Shown: one piece after another, positions 1-7,626 of the stretch
Layout of the letters: every line of letters begins with the position of its first letter
Position numbering within the stretch: the first letter of the stretch is position 1
Source of the DNA: DATDCY01 sp031406795 [NCBI: Candidatus Rokuibacteriota bacterium]
GTDB taxonomy: Bacteria > JAUVQV01
Assembly (NCBI GenBank): GCA_031406795.1
Contig: JANOHV010000227.1
Span: 1-26,688 of the forward strand
Direction: 5' to 3'
DNA: 26,688 nt
Translations under genes and position numbers: made by a program
Notes under the pieces: model-generated
Told to the model about the DNA's origin: nothing
What the model saw: only the letters and a program-made list of their open reading frames with translations
Databases searched by the model: none

Positions 1-4
1 TAAT

Positions 5-30
5 CGTAGGGGAGGGGTTGATCCCCTCCC
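5..30. repeat. Intergenic palindrome, copy 1 of a dispersed family
   Basis: Perfect 8-bp arms GGGAGGGG (10-17) and CCCCTCCC (23-30) enclose the loop TTGAT and are preceded by CGTAG. The element lies 18 bp beyond the stop of the TolC-like gene. Related copies occur at 22527-22603 and in the tandem array from 26583. No T-tract follows on either strand, so a classical terminator is not indicated, although it could stop or stabilise the 3' end of the efflux mRNA. Confidence 0.8.
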
Positions 31-48
31 GCGATACATCGGCGATTT

Positions 49-1371
49 TCATTGCCCGGCGGATAATTCGCCCGTCAGCCAGCGCAGGCTGATCTGCGCG
101 GCGAGCAGATCGCGGCGCCCGCGGGCGAGACCGGCGCGCGCCTGCAGCAAGTTCAGCAGCGCGTCGTCAACGTCGAGCCGCACCTTGACGCCGAGTTCGA
201 AGCCCTTCTCGGCCATCGCCAGCAGCCGCTCCGCCTCGGTGACCGTCCCGCCGAGAGCCTCGACGATCGCGGCCGCCTCGCGAACTGCGTCGACCCCGGT
301 CCGCGTCTCGAGCGCGAGCGCGTCGAGAAACCGCGCCTCGTCGAGGCCGAGACTCCGGGTTTCGCTCTCGATACGCGCGACGGCCCCCTTCGTCCGGCCG
401 CCGTCGAAGACCGGCCAGGTCATCCGCAACCCGGCGCTCCAGGTGCTGCCGTCGCCCGTCCGGCCGTCCATGTCGACGGCGCGCCACCCGAGGTCGGCTC
501 CCAGATCCAGCCGCGGCTTGTTCCCGGCCCGCGTGACGCGCACCAGTTCCTCCGACATCGCGCGTCCCTTGCGCAGTTCCGCCAGTTCGGGCCGATGGCT
601 CGCCGCCGCCTGGAAGGCCGTGGCGTAATCGGGCGGCGCGGCGGCTGCCGCGGCCGCGGTCAGCGAACCGCTGACATCGAGTTCGCGCCCCCGCACACCC
701 AGCACGAAGGCGAGGCGCTCCCGCGCCGCGTTCACCCGGTTCGCGGCGCGGATCAGCTCCGGCCGGGCGTTCTGCTCGGCGACGCTCGCGGCGAGGACGT
801 CGAACTCGGTCGCGGTCCCGGCCGTCAGTCGCCGCCGGGCCTCCTCGCGGTGGCGGCCGCGCTGCTCGAGATTTTGCGCGGCCAGCGCCGCGAAATCCCG
901 CGCCAGCAGCACGTCGTAGAAGGCGATCGCGGCATCCCTCAGCGAAGTTCCGCGCGCGGCGGCCATCCGGTCGGCTGCCGTGGACCGCGCGATGCCGGCG
1001 AGCCTGATGGCCGCGCCGATCTGCCCCGAAGTGTAGATCGGCTGGACGACGCCGAGCGTCAAGGCGTAGTTGTCGGTACGCTCGGGCGGCCCGAGCCCCG
1101 TCTGGCTGGAGTCGCCGGTGAACGCCGCGGATCCCGAGAGCGTGAAGTTCGGCAGTGCCGCCGAGCGTTCCTCGCCGTAGCGGGCCTCGACCTGCGTGCG
1201 GTACTCGCGGGCCTTCCGGACATCACTGCTTTGCTCGGCGGCCAGGGCCAGCGTCTGCTCGAGCGTGAGCACCAGAGGCCCTTCGCTCTCCCGGGCCTCC
1301 TCGGAGCGTGCGTCGAGCGGCGCCGTCAGCAGCGCGAGCCCGGCGAGAACGGGGGCAAGCCATCGCTTCAT
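49..1371 (-). CDS. TolC-family outer-membrane efflux protein
   Basis: Outer-membrane channel component of a tripartite efflux pump, predicted to form the trimeric exit duct. The protein (about 440 aa, typical for the family) begins with a positively charged, hydrophobic signal peptide (MKRWLAPVLAGLALL). It then shows the duplicated TolC pattern: an N-terminal half with LTLEQTLALAAEQSSDVRKA and a C-terminal half with the conserved LRMTWPVFDGGRTKGAV segment and long Ala/Arg/Glu-rich helices. I chose ATG 1371 because GAGGTGAT lies just upstream; ATG 1377 and GTG 1380 are in-frame alternatives. It is the last gene of the tetR-adaptor-pump operon, 17 bp after the RND stop. The substrate cannot be read from the sequence. 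Family assignment is firm. Confidence 0.93.
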   Translation of the reverse strand: MKRWLAPVLAGLALLTAPLDARSEEARESEGPLVLTLEQTLALAAEQSSDVRKAREYRTQVEARYGEERSAALPNFTLSGSAAFTGDSSQTGLGPPERTDNYALTLGVVQPIYTSGQIGAAIRLAGIARSTAADRMAAARGTSLRDAAIAFYDVLLARDFAALAAQNLEQRGRHREEARRRLTAGTATEFDVLAASVAEQNARPELIRAANRVNAARERLAFVLGVRGRELDVSGSLTAAAAAAAPPDYATAFQAAASHRPELAELRKGRAMSEELVRVTRAGNKPRLDLGADLGWRAVDMDGRTGDGSTWSAGLRMTWPVFDGGRTKGAVARIESETRSLGLDEARFLDALALETRTGVDAVREAAAIVEALGGTVTEAERLLAMAEKGFELGVKVRLDVDDALLNLLQARAGLARGRRDLLAAQISLRWLTGELSAGQ

Positions 1372-1388
1372 GATCATCACCTCGCGTT

Positions 1389-4300
1389 TCAGGAGTGAGC
1401 CTTGCCGGAACCCGACCAGAGGCGCAGGATCCAGGATTCGAAATCGTCGAAGAGCGTGTAGACCACCGGCACCACCAGCAGCGTCAACAGCGTCGAAGTG
1501 ATCAACCCCCCGGTCACGGCGCGGGCCATCGGCGCCCGCATCTCGGCGCCCGCGCCCAGCCCGAGCGCCATCGGCAGCATGCAGCCGATCATCGCCGTCG
1601 TGGTCATGATGATCGGCCGCAGCCGCGTGCGCCCGGCCACGATCAGCGCCTCGCGCCGCGCCATCCCGCCCGCGCGCAGCGTCTTGGCGTAGCTCACCAG
1701 CAGGATGGCGTTCTTCGTCACCAGCCCCATCAGCATGATGATACCAATGAAGGACATGATGCTGATCGTGTCGCGCGTCAGCAGCAGCATCCCGGCCACG
1801 CCCACGATCGAGAGCGGCAGCGAGATCATGATCGCCAGCGGGTCGAGGAACGACTCGAACTGTGCGGCGAGGATCAGGTAGACCAGCAGCACCGCGAGCA
1901 GCAGCGCCTCGGCCATGTAGCCGAACGACTCGGCCATGTCTTCGGCCTCGCCGGAGAAGCCGATCTTGTACCCGGGCGGCAGCGTCATCGTCGCGGCGGC
2001 CTCCTTCACCTTCTCGACCGCGGTGCCGATCGGGACGCCGTCGAGGTTCGCGCTGATCACCACCTGACGCGTGAGATCCTGCCGGGCGATCTGCGACGGC
2101 GTGGTCCGCACCTGCCAGCTCAGCACCTCGCCGAGCGGGATCAGGCGCACGCGCCCGTCGGCGCCGGGAACGGCCAGCCGCAGCTGCCCGATCTGCTCGG
2201 GGTTCTCGCGCAGCGACGGCGGCAGCCGCAGGCGCACCTGCACCGCGTCGCCCTCCTCGTTCTCCCAGGTGGTCACCGGCGTCCCGCCGATCAGCGTCCC
2301 GACCGTGCGCGCCACGGCCGCCGTGGTCAGCCCGAGATCGGCGGCCTTGCGCCGATCGACGGTGAAGCGGTACTCCGGGATCTCGTCCTCGAGCGTCATG
2401 CCGACGTCGACGACCCCCGGAATCCTGGCGACCTTCTCCTTGAGTTCGGCCGCGGTGCGCTTGAGCACGGCGAGGTCGTCCCCCTGGACATTCACCAGCA
2501 GCTCCTTGCCGTTGAAGAGGTCTCCGGCCTTGATCAGCGCGATGCGCACCCCGGTCACGCCGGCGAGCCGGCCGCGCAGGTCGCGCTGGATCTGTCTCTG
2601 GCTGCGCGTGCGTTCGTGGCGCTCCCGGAGTTTGACGTAGACCAGCCCGTCGCGCACCGTGGTGTCGCCCGAGCCGATCGTGCCGAAGGAGTGCTCGACC
2701 TCGGGGACCTCCTTGAGGATCGCGAAGATCCGGTCGAGGCGGGCCCGGGTCTCCTCGATCGAGGCGTCCGGCGCGCTCTGGAACATCACCTGGAATTCGC
2801 CGCGGTCCTGCTCGGGGATGAAGGCCGACTCCAAATGCCCGAAGATGAACATCCCGGCGGCGAAGGCGGCAATCGCCAGCGCGAGCACCGACTTGCGGTG
2901 ATCGAGCGCCCAGGCGATGACCCCGCGGTAGCGCTCGGCGCCGCGGTTGAACCAGTCGTTGAACCCGTCGAGGAACCGGCCGAGCAGGTTGCGCCGCCCG
3001 GTGCGGCCGATCGCCGGGTCGACCCAGCGCGAGGAGAGCATCGGGTCGAGCGTGAAGGAGACCAGCAGCGAGACGAGCACGGCCCAGGCCACCGTGATGC
3101 CGAAGGAGAAGAAGAACCTGCCGACGATCCCCTTCATGAAGGCCACGGGCACGAAGACCGCGACGATCGACAGCGAGGTCGCGAGCACCGCCAGCCCGAT
3201 CTCGGCGGTCCCCTCGCGCGCCGCGGTGAAGTGGTCCTTGCCCATCTCGAGGTGGCGCACGATGTTCTCGCGCACGACGATCGCGTCGTCGATCAGCATG
3301 CCGATCGACAGCGAGAGCGCCATCAGCGTCAGCATGTTGAGCGTCATCCCCATGAAGTTCATGACGATGAACGTGGAGATCACCGAGATCGGCAGCGTCA
3401 GGCCGGTGATCACCGTGGAGCGCCAGGAGTTGAGGAAGAGAAAGACGATCAGGATCGTCAGCAGGCCGCCGAGCACGAGGCTGTTGATGACGTCGTCGAC
3501 GGACTCCTGGATGAACTTCGAGCTGTCGCTGACGATCGTCAGGCTGACGCCGGGAGGCAGCGCGGCGCGCGCCTTCTCGAGCGCGGCCTTGATGGTGTCG
3601 ATCACCGCCACCGTGTTGGCGCCGGACTGCTTGAGCACGTTGATCCCGATGGCAGCGGTGCCGTCGATGAAGGCCAGCGTGCGCTGTTCCTCGATGCCGT
3701 CGCGCACGCGCGCCACGTCCCCGAGAGCCACCGGGCGGTCGGCGCGCCCGGCGATGACCATGCCGGCGTAGTCCTCGACGAACGCGGGCTTCCCCGAGAC
3801 CCGCAGCGGGACCTCGGTCGCGCCGCGGCGCAGGCGCCCGAGCGGCGAGTTGACGTTCTCCGAGCGCAGCCCGGCCGCCACCTCGTCCACGCCCATCCCC
3901 AGGGCCTCGAGGCGCGCCGGGTCAAGTTCGATCGAGACCTCCCGCCTGGAGAGGCCGATCAGGTCGATCTTGCCGACGCCGCCGATGCTCTCGAGGCGCG
4001 GCTTGAGCTGCTTGTCGACCCAGGTCGAGAGCTCCAGCGGCGAGAGCGTCTGCGAGCGCGCGGCGAGCGAGATGATCGGCATCGCCGCGACGTCGAACTT
4101 CTGGATCACCGGCTCGTCGATCGCCGCGGGCAGATCGCCGCGCACGGCGTTGATCTTGGCGCGGGCCTCCTGCACCACCTCGTTGACCCGCACCTCGAGC
4201 TGGAACTGCGCGATCACGAACGAGACGCCCTCGAGCGAGGTCGAGGTGACGTGCTTGACCCCGGCGATCGGGTTGACCGCCTCCTCGATGCGCTTGGTGA

Positions 4301-4487
4301 CCTCGCGCTCGACGGTCTCCGGGGAGGCGCCGGGGTAGGAGGTGGTGATCAGGACGACCGGGATCTCGACGTTCGGGAAGAAATCCAGCCCGAGGCGGCG
4401 GTACGAGAACGCCCCCAGAGTCACCAGCGTCAACATGATCACGGCCGCGAAAACGGGCCGGCGGATGGAAAGATCGGAGAGGAACAT
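1389..4487 (-). CDS. RND (HAE1-type) efflux pump permease
   Basis: Inner-membrane proton-driven pump of the AcrB/MdtB superfamily, 1032 aa, full length for the family. It opens with the usual FLSDLSIRRPVFAAVIM first helix and DFFPNVEIPVV. The TM4 proton-relay pair is present as IGMLIDDAIVVREN (Asp400 and Asp401). The FVPVAFMKGIVGRFF segment and the second-half TM block (LLLAVLLVYLILAAQFESF, GLVTKNAILLV) are also typical. The ATG at 4487 matches the family N-terminus; a longer start at 4529 would add 14 atypical residues and overlap the adaptor gene. It starts 4 bp after the adaptor stop, so the two are almost certainly co-translated. The drug, metal or lipid substrate is not predictable, although the Asp pair argues against a CusA-type metal pump. 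Confidence 0.96.
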   Translation of the reverse strand: MFLSDLSIRRPVFAAVIMLTLVTLGAFSYRRLGLDFFPNVEIPVVLITTSYPGASPETVEREVTKRIEEAVNPIAGVKHVTSTSLEGVSFVIAQFQLEVRVNEVVQEARAKINAVRGDLPAAIDEPVIQKFDVAAMPIISLAARSQTLSPLELSTWVDKQLKPRLESIGGVGKIDLIGLSRREVSIELDPARLEALGMGVDEVAAGLRSENVNSPLGRLRRGATEVPLRVSGKPAFVEDYAGMVIAGRADRPVALGDVARVRDGIEEQRTLAFIDGTAAIGINVLKQSGANTVAVIDTIKAALEKARAALPPGVSLTIVSDSSKFIQESVDDVINSLVLGGLLTILIVFLFLNSWRSTVITGLTLPISVISTFIVMNFMGMTLNMLTLMALSLSIGMLIDDAIVVRENIVRHLEMGKDHFTAAREGTAEIGLAVLATSLSIVAVFVPVAFMKGIVGRFFFSFGITVAWAVLVSLLVSFTLDPMLSSRWVDPAIGRTGRRNLLGRFLDGFNDWFNRGAERYRGVIAWALDHRKSVLALAIAAFAAGMFIFGHLESAFIPEQDRGEFQVMFQSAPDASIEETRARLDRIFAILKEVPEVEHSFGTIGSGDTTVRDGLVYVKLRERHERTRSQRQIQRDLRGRLAGVTGVRIALIKAGDLFNGKELLVNVQGDDLAVLKRTAAELKEKVARIPGVVDVGMTLEDEIPEYRFTVDRRKAADLGLTTAAVARTVGTLIGGTPVTTWENEEGDAVQVRLRLPPSLRENPEQIGQLRLAVPGADGRVRLIPLGEVLSWQVRTTPSQIARQDLTRQVVISANLDGVPIGTAVEKVKEAAATMTLPPGYKIGFSGEAEDMAESFGYMAEALLLAVLLVYLILAAQFESFLDPLAIMISLPLSIVGVAGMLLLTRDTISIMSFIGIIMLMGLVTKNAILLVSYAKTLRAGGMARREALIVAGRTRLRPIIMTTTAMIGCMLPMALGLGAGAEMRAPMARAVTGGLITSTLLTLLVVPVVYTLFDDFESWILRLWSGSGKAHS

Positions 4488-4491
4488 GATG

Positions 4492-5754
4492 CTAGCGCCC
4501 CGCCGCGGCGGCGCGGACCGCGTCCCCATCCTTGAGCGTGAAGCCGCCGCGGATCACGACCTGCTCGGCGGCGCTCAGGCCGGAGGCGATTTCCACCAGC
4601 TCGCCCCGCACGCCCCCCGTGGTCACGGCCCGCCGGCGCGCGGCGCCGCCGTCGACGACGAACAGTGCGGCCGTCCCCGCCTCGCGGTCCCAGGCGAGCA
4701 GCGCCGAGCGCGGCACCTGGAGCACCGCCGGGCGGCGCCCGGTGACGATGCTGCCGGTGACGAAGAGTCCGCCGCGAAGCGCCTCCGGCTCGTTGGCGAC
4801 CTCGGCGGTGACGCGGACCGCGCGATCGGCCTCGCCCGCGGCAGGATTGATCCGGCGCACCGTACCGGTGAAGCGCTGCCCGGGCAGCGCGTCGGTCGCG
4901 AAAGAGAGTTCCTGGCCGGGCTGCACCCGCGCCAGTTCGGCAGAGGGGACGATGACCGTCAAATCGAGCAGGCGGTTGTCGACAACGCGGAAGAGGACCC
5001 CCTGCATCTCGCCGACGATTTCCCCGACATCCACGAGGCGCTCGGCGACCGTGCCGTCGAAGGGCGCGCGGATGACGGCCTTCCCGCGGCGCGTCGTCAG
5101 CGTGCGCACATCCTCCTCGGCAACGGTGATCTGCGCGGCGGCGGCGGCCACCTGCGCCTCGGCGGACCTGATCCGCGCCCCCGTGGCGTCCAGCTGGCTC
5201 GCGGCCTCGTCGAGCGCCTGCTGGGTGGCGAGGCCGGCGTCCCTGAGGGCGGCGAGGCGGACCTGCTCGCGGCGGGCGCGATCGGCGGCGACTTGCGCCT
5301 CGGCCAGCCCGGCCTGCGCCGCGGCGAGGTTCGCCCTGGCCAACTCGATCACCGTGCCCGCCTTCGCGAGCAGCGAGTCGATCTCCCGGGTGTCGACCCG
5401 GGCCAGCGGGTCGCCGCGGCGCACCCGCACCCACTCGCCGACGGTGATCTCCTCGACCCTGCCGGAGATTTCCGACTTGATCTCGGCCTGCGTGCGCGGC
5501 ACCAGCGTGCCGACGACCGCGATCTCGTCGACGAGGTCGGCGGGCGTCGCCGCCAGGGTGTCGACGGCAACGCCGGCCGGGGTCGCCGTCGCGGGAGCGT
5601 TCGCGGGCGGGGTTTCCGTCTTCGCACCGCACCCGGGCAGGCTCAGCGCGATCAGCGACCAGGTGGCGATCAGGACGAACAGGTACCCGATCGGCGGCGT
5701 ACGATCGCTGCGCCGCGCCGGGGCGTTCTTCGGCAGTCTGTTTCTGTTGCTCAT
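4492..5754 (-). CDS. RND efflux periplasmic adaptor (membrane fusion) lipoprotein
   Basis: Periplasmic adaptor linking the RND pump to the TolC channel, 420 aa. A basic N-terminus and hydrophobic stretch end in a lipobox-like LPGC with Cys42, so the mature protein is probably lipid-anchored. Order of parts: first lipoyl half with SGRVEEITVGEWVRVRRGD, a long Ala/Glu/Arg coiled-coil hairpin (about residues 130-220), the second lipoyl half with AVIRAPFDGTVAERLVDVGE, a beta-barrel domain, then a membrane-proximal domain (VVDGGAARRRAVTTGG). AAGGAG at 5767-5772 lies 12 bp before the ATG, a slightly long spacing. It is 22 bp downstream of the tetR-family gene and 4 bp upstream of the pump gene, in the classical operon order. 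Confidence 0.94.
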   Translation of the reverse strand: MSNRNRLPKNAPARRSDRTPPIGYLFVLIATWSLIALSLPGCGAKTETPPANAPATATPAGVAVDTLAATPADLVDEIAVVGTLVPRTQAEIKSEISGRVEEITVGEWVRVRRGDPLARVDTREIDSLLAKAGTVIELARANLAAAQAGLAEAQVAADRARREQVRLAALRDAGLATQQALDEAASQLDATGARIRSAEAQVAAAAAQITVAEEDVRTLTTRRGKAVIRAPFDGTVAERLVDVGEIVGEMQGVLFRVVDNRLLDLTVIVPSAELARVQPGQELSFATDALPGQRFTGTVRRINPAAGEADRAVRVTAEVANEPEALRGGLFVTGSIVTGRRPAVLQVPRSALLAWDREAGTAALFVVDGGAARRRAVTTGGVRGELVEIASGLSAAEQVVIRGGFTLKDGDAVRAAAAGR

Positions 5755-5776
5755 GACGTCAGTGGTCTCCTTGTGG

Positions 5777-6412
5777 TCAGCGTCCGGCGGGCTTGACGCC
5801 AGCGAACACGAGGTTCAGGGCCGAGCGGAACCCGCGCGGTTTGAGCGCTCGCGCAGGGTCGATCAGATTGGAATCGATGCAGACGGAGAGCAGCCCCGTG
5901 ATCACCCAGACGAGGTCGGCCGGGGCGACGGGTTTGAATTCGCCGGAGCGCACCCCCTCCTCGACGAGGCTCAGCAGCGTGGCCTGGATGGTGCGCGGAA
6001 ACTCGCAGACATCCAGGGCGGGGGCGCCCTGCGGCGGCGCGTGGTGCACGCCCCGCGTCAGCCGGACGATGCTCAAGTTCTCCAGAGCGTGGCCGACGAT
6101 CGCTTCGCACAGGCGCGTGATCCGGTCGGCGACGGTTCCCTTGTCGCGCTGGAGCGCGGCCTCGAGCGTGGCGCGAAAACTCTCGAGCCCCTCCTCCATC
6201 AGGCTGAGGTAGAGGCCCTCCTTGCTCTCGAAGTGGTAATAGAGTACCGGCTTGGTCACCCTCGCGGCGGCGACGATCTCGCCGACCGAGGTCGCCGCGT
6301 ACCCCTTGCGATTGAAGAGCTCGGCCGCCTCGCGCAGCAATCGCGCGCGGGCGCAGCGATCAGGTGCATCCGCCTCGGCGTGCTTCCGGGTCACTGCGCG
6401 TCGGACCGACAT
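5777..6412 (-). CDS. TetR/AcrR-family transcriptional repressor
   Basis: Predicted ligand-responsive repressor of its own efflux operon, 211 aa. The N-terminal TetR helix-turn-helix spans about residues 20-70 (LLREAAELFNRKGYAATSVG, then VTKPVLYYHFESKEGLYLSL), followed by a variable all-helical ligand-binding domain ending near VWVITGLLSVCID. A good ribosome-binding site (AAGGGG in GGAAGGGGTGAACGG) precedes the ATG. It is the first gene of the operon, directly downstream of the promoter/operator at 6432-6476. Autorepression relieved by a pump substrate is the usual arrangement for such loci; here it is inferred from layout. Confidence 0.94.
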   Translation of the reverse strand: MSVRRAVTRKHAEADAPDRCARARLLREAAELFNRKGYAATSVGEIVAAARVTKPVLYYHFESKEGLYLSLMEEGLESFRATLEAALQRDKGTVADRITRLCEAIVGHALENLSIVRLTRGVHHAPPQGAPALDVCEFPRTIQATLLSLVEEGVRSGEFKPVAPADLVWVITGLLSVCIDSNLIDPARALKPRGFRSALNLVFAGVKPAGR

Positions 6413-6431
6413 CCGTTCACCCCTTCCGAGC

Positions 6432-6476
6432 TATACCTAACGGTAGGTATATACCGGATGGGGCGCGCTCTGTCAA
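6432..6476 (-). promoter_or_regulatory. Promoter and TetR-type operator of the efflux operon
   Basis: On the minus strand TTGACA (6471-6476) is followed by a 17-bp spacer and TATATA (6448-6453), a near-ideal sigma70 promoter. The palindrome TATACCTA-ACGG-TAGGTATA (6432-6451) has perfect 8-bp arms, covers part of the -10 and the expected start site near 6441, and lies about 20 bp upstream of the tetR-family ATG. Position, symmetry and size fit a TetR-dimer operator. No second copy was noticed in the window. Confidence 0.85.
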
Positions 6477-6510
6477 GAACGCGACTGCGCGGGTGCGCGG
6501 GGCAGGGGCG

Positions 6511-7605
6511 CTACTTCTCGAACAGCAGCAGGTAGTCCTCGTAGCCGTCGCGCTCCATCTGCTCCTTCGGGACGAAGCGCAGCGCGGCCGAATTCAGGCA
6601 GTAGCGCCGGCCGGCCGGCGGCGGCCCGTCGGTGAAGACGTGTCCGAGGTGCGAGTCGCCGTAGCGGCTGCGTACCTCGGTGCGCTCCGAGAAGAGGCGG
6701 CGGTCCGTCCGCTCGACGACGAGCCCCGGCTCCAGCGGCCGCGAGAAGCTCGGCCAGCCGGTGCCGGAATCGTACTTGTCGCGCGAGGAGAAGAGCGGCT
6801 CGCCCGAGACGACGTCCACGTAGATCCCCTCGCGGTGGTTGTCGTGGTACTCGTTCTGAAAGGCCGGCTCCGTCCCCTCCTGCTGCGTCACCTCGAACTG
6901 CAGCGGGGTGAGTCTGCCTTTCAGCTCGTCCCGGGACGGCTTGACAAAGGCGTGCCACGCGGCGGCGCGCGGAGGCGGGTCGACGTCCGCGAGGCCGCGC
7001 TCTTTCCCCCAGGCCTTGTCGAGGAACTCATCGCGTCCCGAACCCCAGCGGTAGTATTTGTAGCGGACGGGGTTCTTCTTGTAGTAGTCCTGATGGTACT
7101 CCTCCGCGGGCCAGAACTTGCCGGCCGGCAGGATCTCCGTCACGAGCGGCTTGTCGAAACGCCGTGACCCGGCGAGTTTCGCCTTCGATTCTTCGGCCAG
7201 TCGTTTCTGCTCCCCGGTCGCATAGAAGATCGCGGCGCGGTACTGGCTCCCGCGATCGACGAACTGCCCCCCGGCGTCGGTGGGGTCCACCTGCCGCCAG
7301 AAGATCTCGAGCAGACGGGCGTAGCCGACCTTGGCGGTGTCGAAGCGGACCTGCACCGCCTCGACGTGCCCGGTCGTTCCGGCCGAGACCTCCTTGTACG
7401 CCGGGTTCTCCGTCGTTCCGCCGGTGTACCCGGAAACCACGGCGCCGACCCCGGGGATCTTCTCGAACGCGGACTCGATGCACCAGAAGCAGCCGCCCGC
7501 GAAGACCGCGGTCTCCTCCGGGGGAGTCGCGGGCGCCCGCCGCGCGGTGAGCGCGAACAGCACCGGCAGAGCCAGGATGCCGAGAATCCCGATCTTCAAC
7601 GTCAT
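6511..7605 (-). CDS. msrAB: Exported bifunctional peptide methionine sulfoxide reductase MsrA-MsrB
   Basis: Reduces both S- and R-methionine sulfoxide in proteins. The 364-aa chain starts with a hydrophobic export signal (about residues 4-21). The MsrA domain has GGCFWC (nucleophile Cys39, second Cys42) and [20 protein letters not shown]. From about residue 217 the MsrB domain has [23 protein letters not shown] and [11 protein letters not shown] with catalytic Cys336. The zinc-binding CxxC pairs of many MsrB proteins are absent, and no third MsrA cysteine is present, so the resolving step may differ from the E. coli enzymes. The gene follows the S41 protease by 21 bp and is probably co-transcribed. 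GGAGG is only 2 bp from the ATG, unusually close. A periplasmic site of action is inferred. Confidence 0.95.
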   Translation of the reverse strand: MTLKIGILGILALPVLFALTARRAPATPPEETAVFAGGCFWCIESAFEKIPGVGAVVSGYTGGTTENPAYKEVSAGTTGHVEAVQVRFDTAKVGYARLLEIFWRQVDPTDAGGQFVDRGSQYRAAIFYATGEQKRLAEESKAKLAGSRRFDKPLVTEILPAGKFWPAEEYHQDYYKKNPVRYKYYRWGSGRDEFLDKAWGKERGLADVDPPPRAAAWHAFVKPSRDELKGRLTPLQFEVTQQEGTEPAFQNEYHDNHREGIYVDVVSGEPLFSSRDKYDSGTGWPSFSRPLEPGLVVERTDRRLFSERTEVRSRYGDSHLGHVFTDGPPPAGRRYCLNSAALRFVPKEQMERDGYEDYLLLFEK

Positions 7606-7626
7606 GTCCTCCGCCCGGCGCGCCCG

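Noticed and set aside
1395-4535. 1046-codon open frame on the plus strand
   Set aside because: Exactly antisense to the RND permease gene; its Arg/His/Gln/Asp-rich translation has no domain and is a by-product of high GC at third positions.
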